Below, piece after piece: positions 32,430 to 43,186 of a stretch of DNA of 64,000 nucleotides. A program made the translations under genes and the position numbers. Source of the DNA: Strigamia acuminata (lineage: Eukaryota > Arthropoda > Chilopoda > Geophilomorpha > Linotaeniidae); the NCBI GenBank assembly GCA_949358305.1, contig OX442314.1, forward strand, positions 6,263,087 through 6,327,086, read 5' to 3'. Below the pieces are notes generated by a model. The model did no database searches, was not told the origin of the DNA, and worked only from the letters and a program-made list of their open reading frames with translations. Position 1 is the first letter of the stretch. The number at the start of each line of letters is the position of its first letter.

Positions 32430-33229
32430 TTCAATTTCAATTCGCCATTGGAAACGCAAAACCCTTTTCAATGGCGAAATTCAGCACACACATATTCGCC
32501 ATTGGTCACGTTTTTGCGTTTCCAACGGCGAAATTCAGCACACACATATTTGCCATTGGTCACGTTTTTGCGTTTCCAATGGCGAAATTCAGCACACACA
32601 TATTCGCCATTGGTCACGTTTTTGCGTTTCCAATGGCGAAATTCAGCACACACATATTCGCCATTGGTCACGTTTTTGCGTTTCCAATGGCGAAATTCAG
32701 CACACACATATTCGCCATTGGTCACGTTTTTGCGTTTCCAACGGCGAAATTCAGCACACACATATTTGCCATTGGTCACGTTTTTGCGTTTCCAATGGCG
32801 AAATTCAGCACACACATATTCGCCATTGGTCACGTTTTTGCGTTTCCAATGGCGAAATTCAGCACACACATATTCGCCATTGGTCACGTTTTTGCGTTTC
32901 CAATGGCGAAATTCAGCACACACATATTCGCCATTGGTCACGTTTTTGCGTTTCCAATGGCGAATTTCAACATGCACATATTCGCCATTGGAAGCGTAAA
33001 AACGTTCCCAATGGCGAATTTTACATTAAAAACAAATCTCCCACATTCGCCCTTGGAAACAGAAAATATCTTTCCAATGGCGAATGTGGGAAATAAAACA
33101 TTCCTGCACTCAAAAAACGTTTCCAATGGCGAATTTAATAAAATTTGCCATTGGAAACGTCAAAATAGGTTTCTAAAGGCGAATTTCCAAAATTCGCCCT
33201 TAGACGATTCGCCGTTGGAACAGGTACCC
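32430..33229 (-). repeat. Right terminal inverted repeat of the MULE
   Basis: Contains the 54-bp array in opposite orientation to the left end, then scattered GGCGAAT/ATTCGCC motifs, and ends in the outer inverted repeat at 33229. Confidence 0.82.
32441..32990 (-). repeat. 54-bp tandem repeat array, right arm (about 10 units)
   Basis: Same unit as 24432-24809, reverse complement. A few units carry one change (AACGGCG for AATGGCG, or TTTGCC for TTCGCC) spaced five units apart, suggesting amplification in blocks. Confidence 0.85.
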
Positions 33230-33593
33230 AATATGTTCATTCAATGTATCAGTATGAAATGATAGAAACGTGTAAAGTAGTTGAATACAGGTTACACACA
33301 CCAAAATAAGTCCTTGGAAGTTTAGTCAATTTACTATATTGAACGTAACTTTAGCTTTCTACATCGATGTGACATTACAGTATATCAATACACATTCACC
33401 TTTGGTAATTTTATGACTTTTTTAGAACATTAACATGTTTCTAGGGAATAAACTGCAAGTAAACAAAAGCTTGTCGATTATTAACTTGGCAACAAATAAA
33501 CAACAAGTTGTCTTTCTTTTCACTAGCAAACAAACGGCTCTCTAACTTACCTCTTATTAGATAAGGACAAGTTTGATTTGAATAACAAAAATC

Positions 33594-36500
33594 ATGCGCT
33601 ATTATTATGTTCCGAGAAGAAATGGACGGGGAGTGAGAAAACTTCGTCTGAAAATACGTCAATTAATGAAAGATGATGCAAGTCGACCGATGTGCAATTT
33701 AATTGGTTTGGATGATTTCGTAAATAGCGGAATTAACTGTGGCAAAAGGCAAGTCTTTTGGCTACTTTTATTCTCATTTTGCACGTGCATGCTGACTTAT
33801 CAGACGTACGACAGAACAATGCATTACTTAAGTTATCCTACTGCGGTTGATGTGACGAGTAGATCGGAAGACGTAGTTTTACCCAACTTGTTGATCTGTG
33901 GTGGCAACACAAAGGAAATGGCTAAGCTTTGGAACAAAACTCAGCCAAAAGTTAAGCCTAGTAAAGAAGAATTCTTGAAATGCGCAAACATGGTGAAAAC
34001 TTTGTCAAAAAAGCCAACCTACAATGTGGAAGAACTTTGGAAAGCGACCAATATGTCTAAAAACATAGTCCGCGTGGAAATGAAAGTAAAAGGAACAATT
34101 TGTTAATTTTATTTTGTTTTTAATTACTTGTATAGTAATTTCTTTTCTTATAGGGATATTCGGACAAAAGTGTTATTCAGACAGAAATTAACCATCCATT
34201 AGGAATGTGTTTAGCATTTCAATTCCGTAAATTAATTATTATCACTAGTGAAAAATAAATGGCAAATAAAATATTTTATAATTGGTCAGATAAGAATTCC
34301 AGTCGATCGTTCGTAGGAAAATTGCTGACCGTAGATATTGAAAAAACTGACAATGAAATTTGCTCTGACTCTCCTTACTATGTAATCGTAATTTAACCCT
34401 AGCAGCCCCAACCTAAAAAAAAATCCCTACTCACCCAACCCGGGTCATTTTTGACCCCAACAAAGATGGCCGCCGCAGCACATGAACGCGTGGAGCGTCC
34501 AACTTCATTCCATTAATTTTATGTTTATTTTGATTCTGATTGTAGTTTTTTTGTTGTTTTTGGATTTAGTGTGTTTAGATCATTAGAAATAGGGTTTGAA
34601 GATAAGGGTAAGTGGCAAAAATACCACAGTACGGTATACCGTAATCACGGCCATAATACCGACGGTACCGATCAGGCGGCCATGCACAAATTCGTCCTTG
34701 CGACGTAACGGAAAAAAACAAGTTTAGACCAAAAAATGACATTTTAGATTTAAAAATTGGCATTTTGGACCAAAAAAATTATGTTATTAGCCCAAAATCG
34801 ATGTTATTAACCCAAAATTTTTTTTTAAAAATTATCAGTTCGTACATTTTTTTTATTGTTGCAAGTGACGAAAAAGCAAAATACGAAAAAAATCAGAAAA
34901 AAATACATTTATTTTGATAGAAAAAAAAATAAAAAACACTTTCTGGGGTCAAAATTGACCTTAGGTTGGGGTGGGGAGGGTTAATAAGTGCAAAACCATC
35001 CCCAAATCCCCATCCTAAATCCCAAACTTAATTATTTCTTTGGTCCATGTGTCTGTGTGTCTAATTATTTTTTTCTAATTTAGATTGTGTTGTCATCAAA
35101 TGATTTTGAGAAACAATTTAATTTCGTGACGTATAAATACCACAACACTAAGCCAAAAATAAATTTGAGTTTCAGCAAAGTAAACCTTGAATTTGAAAAG
35201 TTAAAATTTCTTGAAATGTTAATTCTGTTTAAATTTTCTCGCAGTACGTATTTCTCAATTCTTCAAAGTATCCATGCACCAGTGAGAGCGAATACAAAGA
35301 ATGCTACAAAAGATGTCTCTTAAAGAAATTAAGAAACACTCTGACCTGCAGGTAACCACTGTTTGTCTCAACTGGATTTAGTAGGAACTTGTGACCGGCT
35401 GCCCCTGCGCAGATCACTTCCCTGCACGCCAGAATGTCCTTACGGCAGCTCCAAGCACTGCACGTTCGTCTGGCGCGGTGGAGCTGCGGACCATGGAAAT
35501 GACCAGTGGGTCCAAATGACCATTCGGAAGTGGTGTGGGTCAATGGAGGGACCCACAAGTTGTTATTCCGACAGCAGAGCGAACTGTTGCATCCGACCAC
35601 ATGTGCAATGCTGTTTGCGAATCCGACTTGCAAGATCGGTGTGGTGAGTCTCTCGCCCTCCGGGACCTGAATGTTCAAGCGTGGTCACGTTCGGTAGACA
35701 TTGCCCCTCAGTAAAGCCTCACCGACGTGACGGAGAAGGTGAAACCGACCACGGGTGTCAGAAAGACTCAATCGCTACACGCAGGCTGAGGGAAATGCAT
35801 CTAAGACACTTAAATCCCCTAGACCAGGGGTTCTCAAACTTTTTAGCATTGCGACCCATTTTTAAGTAAGGCGATCTTCCGCGCCCCACTTCATCATCGA
35901 TGCATTAAATTTTTTCAATATGAACTATTAGTAACATAGGTTGTTACTATTTTTTTTTCCTACAAAATTCATCGCTTTGGGGAATTACAATAGCTACAAA
36001 CTTCCACTTTTGGAAGTTTTGACTGGTTTCTGCTGGTTTTTGGAGAATTTTGGGTGGTTTATGTAGATTTTGAGAGATTTTTGTGAAAACCGACACGATT
36101 TTACACGTTTTAATTATTATTGCCATTGTTTATTTGTTTTTTTTATAATAATGTGAAATTTTGATATATTGTTGATTTTAATTGTTCATTGGTTGTTGTA
36201 ATAATTTGATTTTGATGAGTTATTAATTTTGATTACACTTTATTTTAATTCCTTTGAAATTGTATTTTGTTCTTTTAGGAGTGATTAATTCACCTTGAAC
36301 CGTTTTTCTCTCTCTTCCTAGAACTCTCCTAATTGCCAATGTGCCATCAATTATCTCGTGCTCCCCTTTTGGAGCTCGTCATTGCTTGTCCATGCGCTTT
36401 ACCTTTTAGCATGGACTTTTTAGTCATTTCACCTTTTTATTTTAATTGTCGTGTTTTACATAGAATAAACTTCGTCTTGAAGAAGTTTTGAACCAACAAG

Positions 36501-39335
36501 TCGACTTTTTTATTTCTCAAAATCTACATTATAATTTGAAGTCATTATTGTTATTCAGGGAACTAATTATCCGCAATACCTTATTGCATTTCAAAATTTT
36601 TGTGAGGTTAATGTGAAGATTTTAGAAGATCTTTGTCTAGCCTGTTGTGTATTGCAACCAACTACAGGCAGTAAGTTGGAATTGGAATTGGCAAAAAATT
36701 TAAAAAAAAATTGAACAAAATAAATTTGGGCGACAAAGGTATTGAACGTTGTTGCACCCCACCAAAAATCAGCCCGCGCCCTACACATGACGTGGCCGGT
36801 TAAACATACCATTCTGCCGTACTCACCTGTACGGCCCATGCAACCGCTCATGGAGGCTGTAGTGGATCTATCATCACACTACTGAGTGTTGCAGTGGTGA
36901 ATGGGGAGGAGAGCAGGGTCAGCACAGGGCACAACTACCATTGCTGGCTTCAAAACCTTTCTTCACACACCTGTATCGGTTGAGACCCAGCATCCTTCTC
37001 TCTCTGTCTCTCTCCCTCCACACCCCACACCACTCAGCTCCCTCTTTCCTATACTGGGTCATACCACTCTGCGAAGAGGGATGACCTTAGGAGCATTGGA
37101 CGGCGGGTGGCAGTGACGCTGGTCATCCGTGGGTGGCCAAGCGGTCACAAGCTATAACAATAACCAGAACTCATGTATTTCTGGGTAAATCTTATACAAG
37201 TAGTGTGTGTCGCGTCAAGCGCCTAATGGTTCTCCCCTTGACCACATTGTATCCGTCTGAACACTCACAAACTGGCGCATCACCACTCAATTTGATACTA
37301 AATTTCTTTGCAGATTTCCATTTATTGATATGAAGATAAATTTACCACTTTGTCAAGGTTCAAATACCACACACAAACAATACGGTGTGGCAAATGGATT
37401 AATTGAGAACACTGATCCAATTGTTAATTGTTTATGCCACCGTCCATGTCACAAACTAATTTTCCAACCGTACATTGATAGAGAGGAAGAAAATGATGGA
37501 AAGATTATGTCTACGTCTTTAGAAATAACCCATAAAGAAATCAATGTGTATGAAGAACGATGCACGTACGATGTTATTGCTTTACTCTCAGACTTAGGAG
37601 GCAATCTCGGCCTCTTTCTTGGTTTGTCCATAATCTCAATACCCGAAATCATTTGGTATGTGTATTGCATTCTATCAAAAATTTCTAAACATCGACCAGT
37701 TAATAAGATTCGTACACTTTACGAGATCTGCAAGAAGAAATCAATTGCTAGCAATCAACAAATTAAAGCAAATGGACTCTTCGTAAAGCTCAAGTTAATA
37801 CTGGTAATAATTAGTACAGGATTTACTTTATACTTGATGCAAATTCGTTTCAACTACTTCATTGATGAACCGGTAATAAGAGTCGTTAGTATAGTTCAAC
37901 GTCGCATCACTGAACTGCCCTCAGTGACTCTTTGTGGGGAAAAACAACATCCGTGGATGGATGAAGCTAGATTAAATTTGCTTAAACACTCGCACAAAAC
38001 CTGCAGTGACATACGGCCTTGGCAATTGTTCAGTAAGAAATTGTCAGTGGAAACAATATGGGATTCGTTGAACATCCATAGATATCTTAATGTTGAGGAA
38101 GACACAAGTGAGGTAAAACGGCTAAAGCACTTTTGTAAAATTTTTTTACAATTATTTTATATTTGTAGCACACGACTGGATATAAAGCAATGCAAATGGG
38201 TGTTACAAAAAGTCTTAATCCACTTCCTTTTGGCCATTGTTCACATGTAAAAGCAGGTAATTTATTCATTTAAGTTTCTGTAAGACACATCTTCAGCTTC
38301 TGTTCTGTGCGCTGGTTTTGTCTGTATTTGTGCTCATGCAATTGGGAGCTTGTGGTATTTGCCACTGTAAGGTTTCATGTTACAACAGGTCTTGTCTGAA
38401 TGAAAGTTAAAACCTAACTATGAACGTTCTAATTTTTTAGACACGTCAACTCTGTTAACAGCTAAAATTGTCATCACTTTAGAATGGCTTTTTCCTCCAA
38501 CTCCAGAAGTATGTGACCAGCATCTATGGGTACGACACAACCATTAGCACACCTGTGAACATAAAAGTTCTTACAATTTTTGTAGTTTGAATGTATAATC
38601 ACTCAATAACTTTTAGTTTTACCTGAGCAATCCTGATGAGGAAATTAACATTTTGGCACCATCGATGGCAAAGTATGGATATATGAATTCAGTAATGCTT
38701 CAAACATTTAAGGTAGCAAACGTAAATCAAATAATAATTAGTAGTGAATCAATTTTCGAAAATAGATTGTACGAAGAGACACAAAGCATAATCCATGTGA
38801 AAGAAACAACAGTGCCTATGTAGAGTGTCAAAATGCATGCATTCAAAACAATTTATATCGCACGATCGACTGCAGGTACTCGTTGTCTCTCTTTGACCTA
38901 TTCTTGCAACATTACGTTCAAACATCTTATTGTTTTAGATTGCCTTATATGTCAGCACCAAATTTGTTACTTTGCAACACGACGGAAGACATCTCTTCAG
39001 CACATTCCACATATTTAAACAACTATAATTCAAATCAAAAACGGTGCAAATGCAAACCCCCATGCGAAAAAATATTTTACCGAGCTCCTATGCATGAAAT
39101 ACAAATGAACTATGATTTCTTCACAGTTCTGGAATTGAAATTTGCTGACAGTTTTATAGAGAGTACTGAAGAGAAACAAAAATATCCAATATCTCAATTA
39201 TTAAGTGATGTTGGCAGCATTTTAGGATTAGCGTTGGGAATGTCGTTGCTCTCTTTTTACATTTGCATTTTAAACAGTTACAATTGGTTTCGAAATCAAA
39301 AAGTAACCAAATTTATTAAAACTGTTTCTGCCTGA
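33594..39335 (+). CDS. DEG-2: tandem two-unit DEG/ENaC sodium channel (812 aa, 11 exons)
   Basis: Exons: 33594-34085, 34154-34226, 34290-34381, 35084-35179, 35245-35351, 37314-38112, 38169-38256, 38441-38529, 38617-38712, 38766-38875, 38939-39335; all introns are GT-AG and the total is 2439 nt with no internal stop. Unit 1 has TM1 at about 54-71, a cysteine-rich ectodomain, and TM2 at about 384-407 with the pore sequence GGNLGLFLGLS (G-x-S selectivity filter). A cytosolic linker of about 37 residues leads to unit 2: TM1 at about 445-463 followed by ELPSVTLCG, the family's post-TM1 box, a second ectodomain with RCKCKPPC, and TM2 with GLALGMS near 777-783. Family members normally hold one such unit and assemble as trimers of a cation channel at the plasma membrane. 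The His-Gly gating motif is IG in unit 1 and absent in unit 2. Confidence 0.88.
34397..34980. mobile_element. piggyBac-like MITE in intron 3 of DEG-2
   Basis: TTAA stands on both sides (34393-34396 and 34981-34984). The ends are inverted: CCCTAGCAGCCCCAACCT at the left, and from the right CCCTCCCCACCCCAACCTAA. GGGTCAnnnnTGACC-like palindromes lie inside each end. No transposase. It starts 12 bases after the exon 3 donor. Confidence 0.82.
35825..35890 (+). mobile_element. Terminus of a hAT-like element in intron 5 of DEG-2
   Basis: CAGGGGTTCTCAAACTTTTT followed by GCGACCCA matches the well-known hAT terminal pattern. The other terminus was not found, so it is a fragment. Just upstream, 35352-35820 is GC-rich and of unknown nature. 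Confidence 0.55.
36760..37140 (-). repeat. Dispersed GC-rich repeat family, copy B
   Basis: On the minus strand it reads TTGGCCACCCACGG, then a block similar to copy A (ATGACCCAGT, GAGCTGAGTGGTGTGG, CACTACAGCCTCCATGAGC). It lies in intron 5 of DEG-2, in the same intron and the same relative orientation as copy A in DEG-1. Confidence 0.6.
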
Positions 39336-39370
39336 AAGAATTGTTTAAAACCACTGTGTGCACCTATGGC

Positions 39371-39376
39371 AATAAA
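39371..39376 (+). terminator. Polyadenylation signal of DEG-2
   Basis: AATAAA 36 bases after the stop codon; a second AATAAA lies near 39437. Confidence 0.5.
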
Positions 39377-39947
39377 TTTAATCGATTTTAGCACCATCTG
39401 GCGTACATTTTAAACAATTTCAAATTGTAATGTCAAAATAAAACAAAACTTAGCAACAATTCAGATGCATGGTGAATTTACATCCCCTAGTCACATAGTC
39501 TGGTTTGGCACACGACAAGCTAGACTAAATAAAAAATACAAATATTCTTTAGTGGTGATAGTTTTGTTGATAATCGAAATGAGAGGATTGCTTCGGATAA
39601 AGTTGATATAAAAGATTTATTCACGTGAGATGCATGAACTCGAATCGCACGTTCGTGTAACGTGGCAGGAAGACCCCTCGTCACATGATTGGTCAGTCCG
39701 AATACAATTAACTCTCCCTGGCGGTGGGAGACCCTCATTCGGGTTTTAGCAATACGCATTGTCAGGTGACACAAAATAACATCACACACCTTCTTCACCT
39801 GATCAATGTGTAAAAACAAAAAGACAAAACCCATAAATGGCAAACCCAAAAACAAAATGCAAGTAAAATCAAAAACACACTAGTATTGCTGAAAATCTAA
39901 GAGATTAATAATATACTATTATTTTAAAACATATGACACTTGAAAAA
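39377..39947. other. Spacer between DEG-2 and the copia fragment
   Basis: No gene or repeat recognised. Confidence 0.5.
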
Positions 39948-41655
39948 TTAATCTAGTCCGCACAATTTAGAGCACCAGCACTGCTTCTGCAGCATGTCTG
40001 CGACCATCTTGTCGGTTCCCGCGTGCAGTAGCTCCTCTTCTCCATTTTCGACTTCATCCTTTATGAAACAATAACGTAAATTAATGTGCTTCAAACGCTG
40101 ATGTTGCGCCAGTCCTCGCGCCAACATTTTGGCCGATTCGCTGTCGGTGTACAGTCTCGCAGCGACCCCCATCAGCTCGCTCAGCCCCAGCTCTTCCAGA
40201 AACTTCTTGAGCCAAAGTCCCTCTTTTACCGCCTCGCTAATGTCGATGAATTCGGATTCGCAGCTCGACATCCCGACACACGTCTGTTTCGATGATTTCC
40301 ACACTATTCCGGCCCCTGAAAGTAAGAAAATAAATCTAGTTGTCGATTTTGCATCCTCAGTGTTGCAGTTCCAGCTCGCGTCCACGTATCCCGTCATCTG
40401 ATCCTCGTTTCGCATGAATCGCAACTTCTTTCCCTTCGTCCCTTTCAAGTAGCGCAAAATTCTTTTTCCATCTACCAATGAGACAAACCATGGCTGTGGT
40501 TGTATCTGCACAAGTAATGCGTTGCGTACGCAATGTCGGGCCTTGTTCCTTGTACGAGTTACATCAACGACCCCATCAGGCTCTGGTACTGCACCTCCTT
40601 GTTTGAGACTGTAGATGGCTTTCAGAAGCTCGCACACCCATTTTTCTCGGTCAAGTTCCTCGTTCCCTGGTGGCTGCTCCATATACACCTTCTCAAGCAG
40701 TTTCCCGTGCAGGTACGCCATTTTATGTCGTACTGTCGTATTCGTCATTTCATATAGACAGTGATGGCTAGAAGTAGTCGAAGGCTCGCGAGTCGCATCA
40801 CTGGCGAATAAGTCTCCTCGTAATCCAGTCCCGGTCGTTGCCCGCATCCGACAGCTACCAATCTTGCTTTGTATCGCTCGATTTTGTCTTGCTGATTCTT
40901 TTTAATTTTGAAGACCCACCTGGACTTCAGCACATTGATTGCAGCAGCTCATTTCACCAACCTCCACGTTTTGAATTGTTTGTGTGATTTTAGCTCGTCC
41001 TTGATGGCGTCTTCCTATTTCTTGTGCTCTGGAGACTCTCGTGCTTGGACCACGGTGTTCGGTTCGACGTGCTTCACGCTGTTGCCGTACGTTGCTCCTC
41101 TTGGTCGCACCACTAGCCAGTCTGGCTTCCTCTTGGTTTGCTTTGATTTGCGAGTTGGCATGTTTTTGTCTGCCTCTTCGTTGTCTCCGTCTCCGTTTCC
41201 GTTCATATATTCTTCTTCGTCGGTGGCATCGTCGTTCGTCTCGTTTGGCTCTGAGTTGTGTGTTGTCTGATCCCCAGTCTCTTGCTCGGCATTGTATGGC
41301 GACACAAAATTCGAACCATGAGGTGAAGTCAGCATTTCTTCGCCCGATCTCGCCTCGTTGAATTTCAAGTCGCGTGTCAGCTCTAGTTTCTCGATTTTCG
41401 GGTCGTAAACACGGTAGCCCTTTCGGTTAACGCAGCACCCCATGAAGATAACAGGTTTTGACTTCGCGTCCAGTTTGCTGCGTTTGGAGTTGTGGATCCA
41501 CATCTGCGCAGCACAACCAAAAATTCGAAAGTAGCCAATTTGCTGCTTCCGACCGCTCCAAAGTTCCTCTGGAATTTTGTTCCCGTTTCCTCTCGTCAAG
41601 CATCGGTTGCGCACGTGTGCGGCCGTCGCAACTGCCTCACTTGCTCACTTGCTCC
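39948..41655 (-). pseudogene. Degraded copia-like (Ty1) retrotransposon fragment
   Basis: Reading the minus strand from the higher coordinate: the C-terminal part of copia integrase (IPEELWSG, RIFGCAAQMWI, VIFMGCCVNRKGYRVYD), then the start of reverse transcriptase (KARLVAVGCGQRPGLDYEET, SPVMRLASLR), and then RNase H (ILRYLKGTKG, GYVDASW, CESEF, LYTDSESA). It is dead: the YVDD-containing part of reverse transcriptase is missing after KAIYSLKQ, there are stops between 40933 and 41015, and there is a frame change near 40850. Gag, protease, the integrase core and LTRs were not found. Confidence 0.88.
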
Positions 41656-43186
41656 TGGCATTTGTGTCAATTGCATGGAAGATGTAATCGTATTTCTTTG
41701 CAAAATATTATAAATGTTTCCTGGAAAAAAAATAAAATATCATGTCGTAAAAATTTGAAAGTACCATATTGATTATTGAAACACCGGAAATATAATTCAT
41801 GAATGATTTATGTCCTTTTTAAGTACAAACAAAAAACATCGTAAAATTCACTAACTTGTTTAAACTTTCATTGTAAAAAAAGCAATAGCATTCAGAATGG
41901 GCATAAATTGCCACCCCTGCAGTGGGGACATGCAATTCCACAGCATTTTATGCTTAATTTCCGTGTCTTGAAACATGAGCAGTGCAGGGCAGCAATTACA
42001 GCTTTTGAATGATCTCGTTTCCCACACGCACATGATGTGTGGCACACACACGTATGCAAACGTAAATTTCAAAAGCTACGACTGCCACCCCCACCCATGT
42101 ATTTGCAGACACAGACGACCGGTAATCATAAATAACCAAACGTTATTTTAGTTTTTGAATTTAAAACTCTAATTTTGCCATCCTCCAATTTCGGTTGCCT
42201 AAAATGATTAATTAATCGCTAATATTCTACAAAATTGGAGAAGGCAAAAAATCTGAATCTGAAATTTTAAAAATAAATTAAAATTGATTTTTCTTAAATT
42301 GGTTATTTTAAGGCACCAAAACTCAAATTTTCCAAGCCCTGACAGCGCTGAGCACCTAAAACTACCCTTTTGGTGTGAGGTTGAAGGTGGTGGCATCTTC
42401 ACTGCTTGCCTCACATAAAAATTTACCAAGAAATGGCCACACAAATGGAATAGCAAAATTTCAATGAACCTGGTCAATAAATTGATCGACCAGGAAAGGC
42501 TGCATTCAGTAAATTATAATGTATATACAAATAATGAATTAATTAATGAGAAAATGGTTGTTTTCTACACATAACAACATAGTTTCTGAGAATCTTACTG
42601 CTGACATGTGATTAACCAAACAAGCCTGAAGAAACCATTCTACACAATAATTGTAGTTTATTTCCTCAGTGTTCTGTCACTCCCAACAGCGGAAAAGAAT
42701 TATAATGTTTAAAACCAGAATTTTACAAAAATGTCATTTTATATTTTCCAAATAGCAGTTCTTGAGACGCAAACTGCTGACATGTGATTAACAAACAAGA
42801 CTGAAGAAACCATTGAAATAGTATTCATTAAACTTAATTGTAATGTTTAAAACGAGACTTTTACAGAGCTGTCATCTTATATTTTTATCTGATGGTAATA
42901 AGCTTTCCATGTTTTGGTTAATGTTGATGTCAGTTTTGCATTGCCGTATGATTAAGTTTTGGTACGAGTCGGGCCACCATTGGTCAGAGCAGTGGCATGA
43001 CCCGAGTGCATAAAACAAGATTTTTCCGGGTTTAGACACAACTTAACAAAAATACGAGTCAACTAGTTCCGCACCCGTCAGGCCTTATCTGCACATAAAG
43101 AAAAGAGTGACAGAAGACATACAATTTGGTAAGAGTTATTCAAGCCTGCAGAACTAACTGCAATATCAAATAATATTACTAAGAGC
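41656..43186. other. Spacer, no gene
   Basis: AT-rich. The only structure seen is an imperfect direct repeat of about 50 bp (around 42600-42645 and 42776-42815), sharing CTGCTGACATGTGATTAAC and TGAAGAAACCATT. Confidence 0.5.

Larger units (their letters stand above)
24272..33229 (+). mobile_element. Complete Mutator-like DNA transposon (MULE), 8958 bp
   Basis: Both outer ends carry inverted repeats: GGGGTGCCGTTCCAACGGCG at the left and, read inward from the right, GGGTACCTGTTCCAACGGCG. The 8-mer AATATGTT flanks the element (24264-24271 and 33230-33237) as target duplication. The terminal repeats run on for 540-800 bp and contain 54-bp tandem arrays in opposite orientation. The only intact large ORF inside is a MULE transposase. 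Several smaller elements are nested within. It sits between the head-to-head genes DEG-1 and DEG-2, about 360 bp before the DEG-2 start codon. An intact transposase and recognisable ends suggest it may be autonomous. Confidence 0.88.

Noticed and set aside
31885-32990. CRISPR-like regular repeats
   Set aside because: Repeats are head-to-tail without unique spacers, in an animal genome, and part of a transposon.
32448-33262. ORFs of 169-263 aa with repeated 18-residue units
   Set aside because: Same 54-bp repeat artefact in the right MULE arm.
35087-35323. 78-aa ORF as one exon of DEG-2
   Set aside because: A 65-bp intron (35180-35244) splits it, as shown by the same exon border in DEG-1 and DEG-3; the true exons are 35084-35179 and 35245-35351.
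37120-37150. tRNA gene or tRNA-derived SINE head (TGGCCAAGCGG resembles a pol III A box)
   Set aside because: No B box at the right distance and no cloverleaf could be drawn.
39948-40847. 299-aa ORF as an active copia polyprotein
   Set aside because: Catalytic YVDD region deleted, with stops and frame changes nearby.
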